Origin: JAWLHK01 sp041690355 [NCBI: bacterium]
GTDB taxonomy: Bacteria > J088 > JAWLBW01
DNA: 64,000 nt
Assembly: GCA_041690355.1 (NCBI GenBank)
Contig: JAWLHK010000012.1
Location: 56,152 to 120,151 of the forward strand
Direction of reading: 5' to 3'
Shown: one piece after another, positions 14,817 to 22,797 of the stretch
How positions within the stretch are numbered: position 1 is the first letter of the stretch
Layout of the letters: each line of letters opens with the position of its first letter
Translations under genes and position numbers: made by a program
The notes under the pieces: model-generated
What the model was told of the DNA's origin: nothing
The model's database searches: none
Seen by the model: only the letters and a program-made list of their open reading frames with translations

Positions 14817-15194
14817 ATGCTGCGTGAACTTCTCGTCGTGGCGGGCGGCGGTGCGGCCGGGGCCGTGGCGCGATATTTGGTCAGCGCCGCCGTGCAGTCG
14901 CGTACGGGGCCTGGATTTCCGTGGGGAACGCTCGTCGTGAATCTTTCCGGCGCGTTTCTGCTCGGACTGCTCGCCGAGGCGGCAACGCGCATGCCGGCAC
15001 TCACGCCCGAGATGCGGCTTCTGCTCGCCACCGGCTTTCTCGGCGCCTTCACGACCTTCTCGACGCTCTCGCTCGAGAGCCTTGCCCTTCTGCGGAGCGG
15101 AGCCTTCGGAGCCTTCGCTGCAAACACGCTCGGTGGTCTCGCCCTCGGACTCGCCGCCTGCTGGCTCGGCATGCTGGCCGCGCGCGCCCTTTAG
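14817..15194 (+). CDS. crcB: Fluoride channel FluC/CrcB
   Basis: Small four-helix membrane protein that exports fluoride as a dual-topology dimer. 125 residues, the usual length. Signature motifs: GGGAAGAVARYLVS, FPWGTLVVNLSGAFLLGLL, GFLGAFTTFSTLSLE (the TTFST fluoride-coordination stretch). A second fluoride exporter (CLC-F) lies 45 kb downstream under a fluoride riboswitch, but crcB itself shows no riboswitch, so it may be constitutive. The C-terminus (LAARAL) ends just before a heptamer array. Confidence 0.92.
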   Translation: MLRELLVVAGGGAAGAVARYLVSAAVQSRTGPGFPWGTLVVNLSGAFLLGLLAEAATRMPALTPEMRLLLATGFLGAFTTFSTLSLESLALLRSGAFGAFAANTLGGLALGLAACWLGMLAARAL

Positions 15195-15199
15195 AAGAA

Positions 15200-15242
15200 T
15201 GGCAGATTGCGGTTGGCAGATGGCAGATCCTTCGGAAAGGGC
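15200..15242. repeat. Heptamer array, TGGCAGA family, plus CGGAAAGGGC linker
   Basis: TGGCAGA-TTGCGGT-TGGCAGA-TGGCAGA (15200-15227), period 7, followed by CGGAAAGGGC at 15233-15242. The complement of that 10-mer flanks other arrays at 10624-10634 and 39266-39276. It lies in the convergent gap between crcB and the ABC permease. Confidence 0.75.
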
Positions 15243-15253
15243 ATGCCGCCGCG

Positions 15254-15982
15254 TCAGCCGCGGGCGCGGAAACGCCGGAACAGCAGAAAGCCAATCAGGC
15301 CCGACCATCCCCAGGCCGCCGCAAGCCAGAGCAGTGGAGCACAGGTCTCCCACTCCCAGAGCGCGCGGGCAATGGGCGCGGTGGGCACGAGGGTGAGCAC
15401 CGCCTTCCACGTTCCCGATACGAAGGGGAGCAGGATGGGCGCAAAGAGCGGAACTCCCGCGGCTTTCATGACGGCGAGCCCCTGCACCTTGTTCTGTGCG
15501 AACGCGGCGAGGGTCATGGCATAGAGCGGCGCGAGGGGTGCGGCGGCGAGAGCGCCGACGGCAGCATGCAGGGGATTCTTCGCAAGGCCGGCGAGCAGGA
15601 GGCTTACGGCGCCGAGGACGAAGCAGAGCAGCGTGGGGGACGCGAGCCGCCAGAGTACGAAGCGCGCCAACGGCACCGGGGTCACGCGCAGAGCAGCCGA
15701 AGTACCCTCGTCGCGCTGGTCGAGAAAGAGAAAGCCGACGATCAGTCCGCACAGCGACGGCCCGATGAGCAGCAGGGCGTAGCCCATGAACATCGGGTAC
15801 CAGACGAGCAGATCGCGGCCGATCAGCCCGCCAACGTGGGCGACGATGTCCGGCAGAACCTTACGCGCGAGCAGGGCGAGCCCGAGGGGAATCAGAAGGA
15901 GCCAGCGTAACAGGGCGTCGCGGCCCACCAGACGGGCGTCGGCAGCTGCGAAGGCGCGTATCGTCTGCAGAGTCGCGCTCAT
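15254..15982 (-). CDS. ABC-2-type permease (second permease subunit)
   Basis: About 242 residues with six predicted membrane helices (for example WLLLIPLGLALLA, MFMGYALLLIGPSLCGLIVGFLFL, LLCFVLGAVSLLLAG). FLDQRDEGTSAALRVTPVPL is the cytoplasmic loop typical of ABC-2 permeases (RDEGTL..L..TP), shared with the neighbouring permease. It is the last gene of a four-gene operon tetR-ATPase-permease-permease in which every junction is a 4-bp ATGA overlap. Substrate unknown; half-transporters of this type export drugs, lipids or peptides. Confidence 0.82.
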   Translation of the reverse strand: MSATLQTIRAFAAADARLVGRDALLRWLLLIPLGLALLARKVLPDIVAHVGGLIGRDLLVWYPMFMGYALLLIGPSLCGLIVGFLFLDQRDEGTSAALRVTPVPLARFVLWRLASPTLLCFVLGAVSLLLAGLAKNPLHAAVGALAAAPLAPLYAMTLAAFAQNKVQGLAVMKAAGVPLFAPILLPFVSGTWKAVLTLVPTAPIARALWEWETCAPLLWLAAAWGWSGLIGFLLFRRFRARG

Positions 15983-16689
15983 GCCGCCTCCCGTTCGCCG
16001 TCCTGCATGCTGCGGAGGGCGCGGCCGGCCAGGCGCGCGAGTACGCTCGCCCAGAGGACGAGGCTCAACGCTGCGAGCCAGAGGGAGTCACCGGTTGCGC
16101 CTGCCGGTTCGTAGGCTGCGCGGAGGAATTCCATGGCGGCCTGGATGGGGTGAATCACCAGGGCGGGGTGGTGCCACTGCAGAAGCCACGTCACGGTTGG
16201 GAGTGCGATGACGCTGCTCCAGAGCATGGACGGCATGAGAAACGTGTTGAGACTCGCGTGCCGGCTGACCGCGATGACGCCGAGAAAGATCAGAATCGCC
16301 ATGCCTCCGATCAAGCCCAGGAGGAGCAAGATGGGGGCCGCGGGCAGGCCGGAGAGGATGAGCGCGACGAGCACGTTCTCGATGAGCCCGAGCACGAGCA
16401 GGCCTGCCGCGCGGGCGCCCAGCAGGCCTCGGGTCGACAGGGGGGTGACCCGGCGCGCCTCGAGGGTGCCCTCATCGCGCTCGAGCAGGAAGAAGCCGCA
16501 GACGAAGTAGAAGCCGGCCATGAGCAGATTGCCGGCGAGCAGCGGCGGAAGCAGCCACTGAGCAGATCCGGTGATCAGGCCCCGCCCCACGGCGAGCCAG
16601 AAGAGAAGGACGAAGGCGGCGGCGTGATAGAACCCGGCGCGGTACTGCAGGCGCACGTCCCAGAGAAATGCAGAGATCACGGCCGTCAT
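15979..16689 (-). CDS. ABC-2-type permease (first permease subunit)
   Basis: About 236 residues, six membrane segments (AAAFVLLFWLAVGRGLI, LLAGNLLMAGFYFVCGFFLL, NVLVALILSGLPAAPILLLL and others). LLERDEGTLEARRVTPLSTRG is the same signature loop as in the sister permease, so the two probably form a heterodimeric channel. The start at 16689 was chosen because its ATG overlaps the ATPase stop (ATGA); the longer open frame is antisense-free but has no membrane character. Confidence 0.82.
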   Translation of the reverse strand: MTAVISAFLWDVRLQYRAGFYHAAAFVLLFWLAVGRGLITGSAQWLLPPLLAGNLLMAGFYFVCGFFLLERDEGTLEARRVTPLSTRGLLGARAAGLLVLGLIENVLVALILSGLPAAPILLLLGLIGGMAILIFLGVIAVSRHASLNTFLMPSMLWSSVIALPTVTWLLQWHHPALVIHPIQAAMEFLRAAYEPAGATGDSLWLAALSLVLWASVLARLAGRALRSMQDGEREAA

Positions 16690-17537
16690 TGGAGGCTCCG
16701 TCCGGTGACGCGGCGGAAGATGTCGTCGAGCGTCGCTTCCTGCGTGTGGATGGTCTGCACCCCGGTCTGCAGCGCCGCGAGAAAGGCGGCATTGGCTCCA
16801 AGATCGTCGAGCGGAAAATCGGTCTGCCGCAGGGCGCCGTCCACAACGGATTCCACGCGAACCATCGGTTTGCCGTGCTGCAGTCTGAGCGCGCGCGGGC
16901 TGTCGATGAGGCGAATGGCGCCGTCGACGAGAAAGGCGACGCGATCGCACAGTTCGTCGGCAAGGATCATGTTGTGCGTCGTGAGAAACACGGTTTTTCC
17001 CACGTCGCGTTGCGCCCGGATCAGCTCGCGGACGTTGTGCGCGTTCACCGGATCGAGCCCCGAAGTCGGCTCGTCGAGATAGAGGAGCCGGGGATCATGC
17101 AGCAGCGCCCGGGCAAGGTTGAGCCGGCTCTTCATCCCCTTGCTGAACTCGCTGACGCGCGTGTGGGCGTCGGCGGCCAGGCCGAGTCGGTCCAGAACGG
17201 TGAGCGGATCGTGGCCCGCCTGCGGATAGAGGGACTGAAAGTAGCGAAGGTTCTCGAGCGCGGTCAGGCGCAGGAAGTGGTTGGGGAGCTCGAAGCCGAC
17301 CCCGATACCCGCATTGTCGGCCGCCCGCCACGCGTGAAGCTCGCGGCCGAGCACCTCGGCACGCCCCCGGTAGCCGCGCAGGAGGCCGATGAGAATCTTC
17401 TGGGTGGTCGACTTGCCGGCGCCGCTGGGACCGAGAAAGCCGAAGATTTCGCCGGGTTCCACCGTGAAGGAGAGATCGCGCACGGCCGGCCCGGCAGCCC
17501 CCGGATAGGTAAACGTCAGATTCTCGACACGGATCAT
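16686..17537 (-). CDS. ABC transporter ATP-binding protein
   Basis: About 283 residues. Walker A FLGPSGAGKSTTQKIL, Q-loop near IGVGFELPNHF, signature VSEFSKGMKSRLNLARAL (FSKGM, the variant common in ABC-2 exporters), Walker B LLYLDEPTSGLDP, switch His TTHNM. The C-terminal extension (200-283) is usual for DrrA-type ATPases. It energises the two downstream permeases. It is linked by ATGA overlaps to the TetR gene before it and the permease after it. Confidence 0.9.
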   Translation of the reverse strand: MIRVENLTFTYPGAAGPAVRDLSFTVEPGEIFGFLGPSGAGKSTTQKILIGLLRGYRGRAEVLGRELHAWRAADNAGIGVGFELPNHFLRLTALENLRYFQSLYPQAGHDPLTVLDRLGLAADAHTRVSEFSKGMKSRLNLARALLHDPRLLYLDEPTSGLDPVNAHNVRELIRAQRDVGKTVFLTTHNMILADELCDRVAFLVDGAIRLIDSPRALRLQHGKPMVRVESVVDGALRQTDFPLDDLGANAAFLAALQTGVQTIHTQEATLDDIFRRVTGRSLQ

Positions 17538-18205
17538 TTGCGGACCCCTTTTGGCGCTGGTTTCGGCGCACGGGAGCGCGGGATCGGTTGCAAAGCCGGT
17601 TCGGCGGAGGAAGGTTCGAGCAGTCTCCTTACGACCAGGTCGACGTAGGTCTCGAGCACGGCGGCGTAGTCTTCGGAGGCGAAGTCGGTTTCGTGCAGCG
17701 AAAGAAAGAAGAGTCCGCGGATGAGCCCCGTGGCCAGGATGGTATCGACGCGGATGCGCGCGCCGCCGCCGCGCAGGCGTTCGAGTAGTTCGGCGATGAA
17801 GACGTGATCGTCCTGCTGGTGGCGAGCGAGTACGTCGGGAGGAAGGCGGCGGGCAAGCGTGGCCATGGCGCCGGCGTCGAACGTATGAAGCAGCGGATGG
17901 GCCCGCCAGGCCTGCAGGGCGGCCAGCAGCGCACGGCGGAGAGCGGCCTGCGGATTTTCTCCGCCGGCGATGGTGCCGAAGACCGCTGTGCGTAAGCGCA
18001 CCTCGAAGTCCTGCAGGATGGCGAGAAAGAGGTGCTCCTTGGACTCGAAGAAGAGGTAGAAGCCCCCCTTGGAGATACCGGCTTCGCGGGCGAGATCGGC
18101 GACGGTGGTCTTCGGCAGTCCGAGCCGCGCAAAAAGCGTGGTGCCGGCATCGAGCAACCGGGCTCGCACCCGGGTTCGTTCATCGGCGGAAAAGGCTCTG
18201 GGCAT
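17534..18205 (-). CDS. TetR/AcrR-family regulator
   Basis: About 223 residues. The N-terminal HTH is typical (RARLLDAGTTLFARLGLPKTTVADLAREAGISKGGFYLFFESKEHLF); the C-terminal domain is a helical ligand pocket. It is the first gene of the ABC exporter operon with a 4-bp overlap, so it most likely represses its own operon and responds to the exported compound. The basic proline-rich C-terminal tail (RSRAPKPAPKGVRK) is unusual. Confidence 0.9.
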   Translation of the reverse strand: MPRAFSADERTRVRARLLDAGTTLFARLGLPKTTVADLAREAGISKGGFYLFFESKEHLFLAILQDFEVRLRTAVFGTIAGGENPQAALRRALLAALQAWRAHPLLHTFDAGAMATLARRLPPDVLARHQQDDHVFIAELLERLRGGGARIRVDTILATGLIRGLFFLSLHETDFASEDYAAVLETYVDLVVRRLLEPSSAEPALQPIPRSRAPKPAPKGVRK

Positions 18206-18290
18206 CTATGACTCAATGAATACGACTGGTCACAGCGTAACAGAGGGAGCAGTCGGCCGCAAAGGGGTTTCCGTCTTCCGCTTTTCGCGG

Positions 18291-18338
18291 CTGTCCCCCT
18301 AGTCCCCCCAGTCCCCCTCTCCCCCACTCCCCCACTCC
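18291..18338. repeat. C-rich octamer/heptamer array (CCCCCACT/CCCCCAGT)
   Basis: Successive GTCCCCCT, AGTCCCCC, CAGTCCCC and CCCCCACT units. A related array (TCCCACTC units) is at 53361-53393. The unit is close to the cyanobacterial STRR1 unit CCCCA(A/G)T as I recall it. It sits in the divergent 267-bp gap between tetR and the YeeE-like gene. Confidence 0.75.
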
Positions 18339-18399
18339 TCGCCCAGGACCCTCGCGGCAACCCCGACTGAATTGCTGCACTTATGTGCATCATTTTCCC

Positions 18400-18428
18400 T
18401 TGCGCCCGGTCGGATATCCCGCTAAGAT
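18400..18428 (+). promoter_or_regulatory. Candidate promoter of the YeeE-type operon
   Basis: TTGCGC (18400-18405), 17-bp spacer, TAAGAT (18423-18428), 44 bases before the ATG. The -35 TTGC core matches other candidate promoters of this window. Confidence 0.55.
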
Positions 18429-18472
18429 GAGTGTAGATACAGGGAGACAACCCTACTAAGTAAGTCGGAATT

Positions 18473-18898
18473 ATGGAACTCGCGACCCTTCTGCCGCCCC
18501 TCGCCGGCGGTCTGCTCATCGGACTGGCAACTTCACTGCTGCTGTGGTCCAACGGACGCCTCGCCGGCGTCAGCGGCGCCTTCGCCGATCTGCTCATGCC
18601 GTCGAAGGCGGGCACGTCCTGGCAGGGGACCTTTCTCAGCGGCCTGCTCGCCGGCGGCGCGCTCGTGGCGCTCGCGCGTCCCGAAGCGTACGGCCCGATG
18701 GTCGCATCGACCCCGGTGCTGGCCCTCGCCGGGCTGCTCGTCGGTTTCGGCACGCGGCTCGGCAACGGCTGCACGAGCGGTCACGGCGTGTGCGGCAACA
18801 GCCGGCTGTCTCCGCGGTCGCTGATCGCGACGGTGACGTTCATTGCGAGCGGCGCGCTGGTCGTGCTTCTGCTGCGCGTTTTCGGAGGTGCCGCATGA
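18473..18898 (+). CDS. YeeE/YedE family sulfur-compound transporter subunit (PmpA-like)
   Basis: 141 residues, about four membrane helices. The hallmark [22 protein letters not shown] is present, with the Cys pair that carries thiosulfate-derived sulfur in the YeeE (TsuA) family. The protein equals the N-terminal half of YeeE, and the following gene supplies the other half, as in PmpA/PmpB pairs. Import of thiosulfate or another sulfane compound is inferred from the family. The stop overlaps the start of the next gene (ATGA). Confidence 0.88.
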   Translation: MELATLLPPLAGGLLIGLATSLLLWSNGRLAGVSGAFADLLMPSKAGTSWQGTFLSGLLAGGALVALARPEAYGPMVASTPVLALAGLLVGFGTRLGNGCTSGHGVCGNSRLSPRSLIATVTFIASGALVVLLLRVFGGAA

Positions 18899-19344
18899 AA
18901 GCCCACCTGACCTCGTTTGCCAGCGGCGTTCTTTTTGCCATCGGCCTCGCGGTCGCGGGGATGACCGAGCCGTCGAAGGTCGTCGGTTTTCTCGATTTCT
19001 TCGGCGCCTGGGATCCGAGCCTGGCGCTGGTCATGGTCGGCGCCATCGGCGTGAACCTCGTGCTGTTCCGCCTGATTCAACGGCGCGAGCGCCCGCGGTT
19101 CGCCGTGCGCTTCTACCTGCCGACGCGCCGGGATATCGATGTCCGGCTGGTCGGGGGCGCCGCCATCTTCGGCGCCGGCTGGGGCCTGAGCGGCTTCTGC
19201 CCGGCCCCGAGCCTCATGTCGGTCGCGACCGGCAATGGCCCCGTGCTCGTCTTCGTTGCGACCATGGCGGCGGGCATGTTTCTGCACGCGGGCGTTGAAC
19301 GGCTGCGGGTACGCCGCGAGCTACGGGTCGCGCAGGCGAGCTGA
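18895..19344 (+). CDS. YeeE/YedE family transporter subunit (PmpB-like, DUF6691)
   Basis: 149 residues, four membrane helices. The motifs [37 protein letters not shown] and [15 protein letters not shown] (single conserved Cys) are those of the second half-transporter. It is translationally coupled to the preceding gene, and both halves probably assemble in the inner membrane. A composite heptamer element begins 4 bp after its stop. Confidence 0.88.
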   Translation: MKAHLTSFASGVLFAIGLAVAGMTEPSKVVGFLDFFGAWDPSLALVMVGAIGVNLVLFRLIQRRERPRFAVRFYLPTRRDIDVRLVGGAAIFGAGWGLSGFCPAPSLMSVATGNGPVLVFVATMAAGMFLHAGVERLRVRRELRVAQAS

Positions 19345-19347
19345 GGT

Positions 19348-19491
19348 CAAGCGCCAAGCACTGAGCGCCAAGCGCCAACCGGCAAGGACCGGATCTCTGC
19401 AATGCCCGAAGGCCGTTGCCCACAAAGCGAGTACCTCTTGCACAAGGTACTTGCGGCAAATCGTCAATCGTCAATCGTCAATCGTCACTTG
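19348..19491. repeat. Composite heptamer element: AGCGCCA array, linker, CGTCAAT array
   Basis: AGCGCCA-type units (19348-19378) are followed by a linker with GGCAAGGACC and then CGTCAAT units (19459-19491, five units ending CGTCACTTG). The second array overlaps the last 7 codons of the minus-strand gene ending at 19471 and supplies its TGA. Module order is the same as in the elements at 39211-39365, 51696-51789 (inverted) and 52868-52975 (inverted). Confidence 0.9.
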
Positions 19492-20613
19492 TAAATTTGC
19501 CTTCATCCACGTGGTGACGCGGGCGAGCACGGCGTCGATCTGCTTGCGCAGCGTGGGATCCATGCGGCCCACCGCCTCCCAGCGCAGATCGTTCCCCTGC
19601 AGATTCCACGCGGCCACCGGGCGCCCCTGGCGCAGCACGAGCGGGCGCGGCGTAACCGAGTGCGGGCGGAAGATCTTCGCGCCTTCGGGCGCCGTGCGTT
19701 CGAGCAGGTGCGGCTGATGCACGAAGAAGGGGTCCCGTCCCGGAAGCGCGAATACCGGGCCCTCGCGCGTCGCTTTGGTCTGCTTGAGGGAATCGGTGAA
19801 CTGGCTGTGCACCATGAGCCCGCTCGCGCGGCTCCCGGCGAGCACGAGGTGGCTGAGCGGAAGTTCGCCCGCGTTGAGAATCGCTTCGCACTCGCGCACC
19901 GGCCAGCCCCCCCACCACGCCAGATCCTCGGCGTTGGCCACGTTGCCCCACGCGAAGAAACGCTCGATGACGCGCAGGCGCGCCTCGAGCGGGTCGGCTT
20001 CGGCGGGGAGCAGCGAGCCGGCGAAACGGTGCGCGGCCGTCGCCCACCGGCCTAGATGCTCGTGCACCTCGCCGCGTTCTTCCATCTCCGTCAGCAGCAG
20101 GCTGAAGAAGCTGTCGTGGCCGCTGGCACGCCTGTTGAACGAGGCGTCTCCCTTGCGCGTCAGCTCCTGGGGGAGGGCCGCCAGCAGCTCCTCGCGCGTG
20201 CGCTCCCGGTTCCCCAGCTCAGAGAGAATGCGTTCGCGCCAGGCTTCTTTGCGTGAGGCGGGCACGTCGGCGGCGCGCCAGGCCGCCCGCCAGCGCTTCT
20301 CGAGCGCCGGGCCCGATGCGGCGACCGCCCAGGGAACCATGGATCGCTCCAAGATCATGCGCGCCCCGCGCACGGTGCGCACTTGCATGAGCGAGCCGGC
20401 CTTCAGGGCCTTTTCGAGGTCGCCCGGCGCTGCGTCGTATCCGCGCACGAAAAGGGCGAGCGCCGGAATGCCCGCCGCCGGCGGAAGCCAGCCGCAGGTG
20501 CGCACGGTGCGCACGAGATCGAGCTCGCCGCGGCGCACGAGCTGCTGCTGCTGAAGGCGCCACTGCAGATACGTGTCCAGCGTGGCCTGGAGCGTGGGAA
20601 TGTATTTCGCCAT
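19471..20613 (-). CDS. Winged-helix protein of the HTH_42/YcaQ (AlkZ-like) superfamily
   Basis: About 380 residues. The N-terminus LQATLDTYLQWRLQQQQLVRRG, DLVRTVRTCGWLPPAAG, then tandem winged-helix segments (RTREELLAALP, VIERFFAWGNVANAEDLAWWGGW) and a C-terminal beta domain match the HTH_42 superfamily, which includes the interstrand-crosslink glycosylases AlkZ and YcaQ. Those use a Q-x-Q/D motif; whether the Q-rich QQQQ here corresponds cannot be judged without a structure. The last residues QVTIDD are encoded by a CGTCAAT heptamer array. The neighbourhood gives no further hint. Confidence 0.7.
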   Translation of the reverse strand: MAKYIPTLQATLDTYLQWRLQQQQLVRRGELDLVRTVRTCGWLPPAAGIPALALFVRGYDAAPGDLEKALKAGSLMQVRTVRGARMILERSMVPWAVAASGPALEKRWRAAWRAADVPASRKEAWRERILSELGNRERTREELLAALPQELTRKGDASFNRRASGHDSFFSLLLTEMEERGEVHEHLGRWATAAHRFAGSLLPAEADPLEARLRVIERFFAWGNVANAEDLAWWGGWPVRECEAILNAGELPLSHLVLAGSRASGLMVHSQFTDSLKQTKATREGPVFALPGRDPFFVHQPHLLERTAPEGAKIFRPHSVTPRPLVLRQGRPVAAWNLQGNDLRWEAVGRMDPTLRKQIDAVLARVTTWMKANLQVTIDD

Positions 20614-20718
20614 GGGAAAGATCGCAAAACGAATATTATATCGGCTCGGGCATGCGGGTACGAATTGCGTTCCCGAAGGCAGACGGATCCAAGCCCACGT
20701 GACCGCGGGATCGGCGGT

Positions 20719-21825
20719 TCACTGGAAGAAAGCCGCCCCCACCTCGTAGGCGATGAGCAGGATGATGATGATCTCGAGCCAGTGGCTGCGCGTCACGTCG
20801 ACTTCGCCCTGGAGCAGGTCGGAGACGCGCGCGAGCAGGTTCATCTTGCGGGTCACGTTCTGCTGCCAGTCTGCCAGGCGGAAGCGGCGGCCGGCGGCGC
20901 GGAAAATGGTGGCCAGATAGAGATCGCCCACGACCTTGAGCGAGTTCTCGACGCGCTCGATGAACTCGGAGAGCTCGATGTAGCGGGCATTGGCTTCGCG
21001 GGTCAGGGCGGCGATGCGGCGCCCGAACAGACGCCCCCGGCGCACCTGAAAAGTGTCGTAGACGGCGTCGAGCCGGCGGTCGAGCAGGTCGTCGTAATAG
21101 CGCATCTCGAGCAGATGCGTGAGGGCGAACTCGAGCACGTCGGCGATGTCTCGCGAGCCGGTCGGCTCGAGCACGATCGCGCTGTTCCAGTCGACGATGG
21201 CCATGTCGTGCATGCCGTACTGAAAGACGCTGTCGAGAATCGGCCGGCGCGACGCATCGGCAAGTTCCTCTGCGCGCTCGGCAAGAATCAAGGCCGCCAC
21301 GTCAACCTTCTCGAGCAGATCGGCGGCCTTGTCGATGCCGTCGACCTGTTCGAAGAAATAGATGACGTAGTCTTCGATGACGTTCCACGCGTGCCGATCG
21401 CTGAGCGCCGACTGCAGCACGTCGGCCAGCTCGCTCGCCCTGCGCTCAGCCACTTCGTCGATGTTGTTGTCGTCCTCGAGCAGCACGGCCTCGTCGAGCA
21501 GATCCTGCCAGGGCGTCGCTTCGGCGATGCGATGCTGAAAGATGATCGAGATGACGCCGTAATCCCACACCTTGGCGTAGGTCTCAATGCGCAGCAGCTG
21601 CGAGCCGATGCGCACCTGCGATTCTCCCAGGTTGAACGTGACGGGGGGGTTGCGCACGACGATGGCGCGGCTGCGGGTGGCGCGCGACGGGCGCAGGTTG
21701 ACGCGCCCGGTCCCCTCGCGCAGCAGGCGCTGGACTTCGGCGAGGTCGATCTCTTCGGCGAGATCGAAGAGACGATAGACGAGCACCGAGCCTTTCTGAA
21801 TACGGACGTCCGACATTCCCTTCAC
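20719..21825 (-). CDS. DUF155 (RMD1/Sif2-like) family membrane-anchored protein
   Basis: About 368 residues. The conserved core KVWDYGVISIIFQHRI, an acidic helical middle, RRGRLFGRRIAALTREANARYIELSEFIERVENSLKVVGDLYLATIFRAAGRRFRL, and the C-terminal tail anchor RSHWLEIIIILLIAYEVGAAFF match DUF155, known from the yeast mitochondrial protein Rmd1 and related eukaryotic proteins. The biochemical function in bacteria is unknown. The start is either GTG at 21825 or ATG at 21816 (GAAGGGA is too close to the latter). It is followed upstream by gluQ with a 24-bp gap. Confidence 0.7.
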   Translation of the reverse strand: MKGMSDVRIQKGSVLVYRLFDLAEEIDLAEVQRLLREGTGRVNLRPSRATRSRAIVVRNPPVTFNLGESQVRIGSQLLRIETYAKVWDYGVISIIFQHRIAEATPWQDLLDEAVLLEDDNNIDEVAERRASELADVLQSALSDRHAWNVIEDYVIYFFEQVDGIDKAADLLEKVDVAALILAERAEELADASRRPILDSVFQYGMHDMAIVDWNSAIVLEPTGSRDIADVLEFALTHLLEMRYYDDLLDRRLDAVYDTFQVRRGRLFGRRIAALTREANARYIELSEFIERVENSLKVVGDLYLATIFRAAGRRFRLADWQQNVTRKMNLLARVSDLLQGEVDVTRSHWLEIIIILLIAYEVGAAFFQ

Positions 21826-21849
21826 GGTATCAGAGAAGCGGTCGGCCGG

Positions 21850-22797
21850 TCAGCGGGGAGGGTCGGAAAGGGGGGGCCTCAAGGCTGCCCGGGGCCAGGG
21901 GTTCCCGGCCGCGTCGCGCAGCACAAACCGCGGATCCAGCAGTTCACCCAGCGAGATCCGGTCGGGCGTCGCCCACCCGAGGCTTCGCGCCATGAAGGCC
22001 AGGGCCTGCTCGGGCGCCACGCCTTCGGTGCGCAGGTCGGCGATCAGGTAACCGCCCGAACGCTTGGCAAGCCGTTCACCCGCGTCGTCGAGCCAGAGGG
22101 GCACATGGTGCCAGCGCGGCGCGGGCCGGCCCAGCGCGCCGAAGAGGAGTATCTGGCGTGCCGTCGAGGCGAGCAGGTCGGCGCCGCGCACGACGTCGGT
22201 GATTTCCATATCGGCGTCGTCGCACACGACCGCCATCTGGTACGACGGCCATCCGTCGTTGCGCCAGACAATGAAATCGCCCACCTCGCGGGCGGCGTCC
22301 TGCGCTTGGCCCCCCAGAAGCCCGTCGGCGAAGCGGACCTCGGTTCCGCGCGGAACGTGGAAGCGCCACGCCCGCGGCCGTTCGGGATGCGAGAGCGCTT
22401 CGCGGCAGGTGCCCGGATAGACGGGCCCCTCTTCGCCGGCATGCGGCGCTCCCGCCGCGGCGAGCAGGTCCTTGCGGCTGCAGGTGCAAGGATAGACCCA
22501 CGCTTCGGCCTGCCACCGCGCAAGGACCTCACGGTAGCGATCGAGCCGCTCGCTCTGCGTATAGGGTGCGAACGGGCCGCCGACGTCGGGGCCTTCGTCC
22601 CAGTCGAAGCCGAGCCAGCGCAGATCCTCGAAGATTCCGGCCGCGTACTCGGCCCGGCTGCGGCCCCGGTCGATATCTTCCATGCGCAGTACGAAGCGCC
22701 CCCCCGCGCGGCGCACCTGCAGCCAGGCGAGCAGGCAGGTGCGCAGATTCCCCAGGTGGAGGCGGCCGGTAGGACTGGGGGCAAAGCGGCCGCGCAT
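21850..22797 (-). CDS. gluQ: Glutamyl-Q tRNA(Asp) synthetase
   Basis: Attaches glutamate to queuosine in tRNA-Asp. About 315 residues, the short catalytic core of GluRS without an anticodon domain, as expected. RGRFAPSPTGRLHLGNLRTCL carries the HIGH equivalent (HLGN), LRMEDIDRGR follows, and zinc ligands are likely in YPCTCSRKD and YPGTCR. The KMSKS equivalent is LAKRSGG. The ATG at 22797 overlaps the upstream stop by one base (TGATG), which sets the start and suggests coupling with the DUF389 gene. Confidence 0.9.
   Translation of the reverse strand: MRGRFAPSPTGRLHLGNLRTCLLAWLQVRRAGGRFVLRMEDIDRGRSRAEYAAGIFEDLRWLGFDWDEGPDVGGPFAPYTQSERLDRYREVLARWQAEAWVYPCTCSRKDLLAAAGAPHAGEEGPVYPGTCREALSHPERPRAWRFHVPRGTEVRFADGLLGGQAQDAAREVGDFIVWRNDGWPSYQMAVVCDDADMEITDVVRGADLLASTARQILLFGALGRPAPRWHHVPLWLDDAGERLAKRSGGYLIADLRTEGVAPEQALAFMARSLGWATPDRISLGELLDPRFVLRDAAGNPWPRAALRPPLSDPPR

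Noticed and set aside
18206-18250. TetR operator palindrome near TGACCAGTCG...TTGAGTCA
   Set aside because: The half-sites match only in the outer four bases; too weak to call without binding data.
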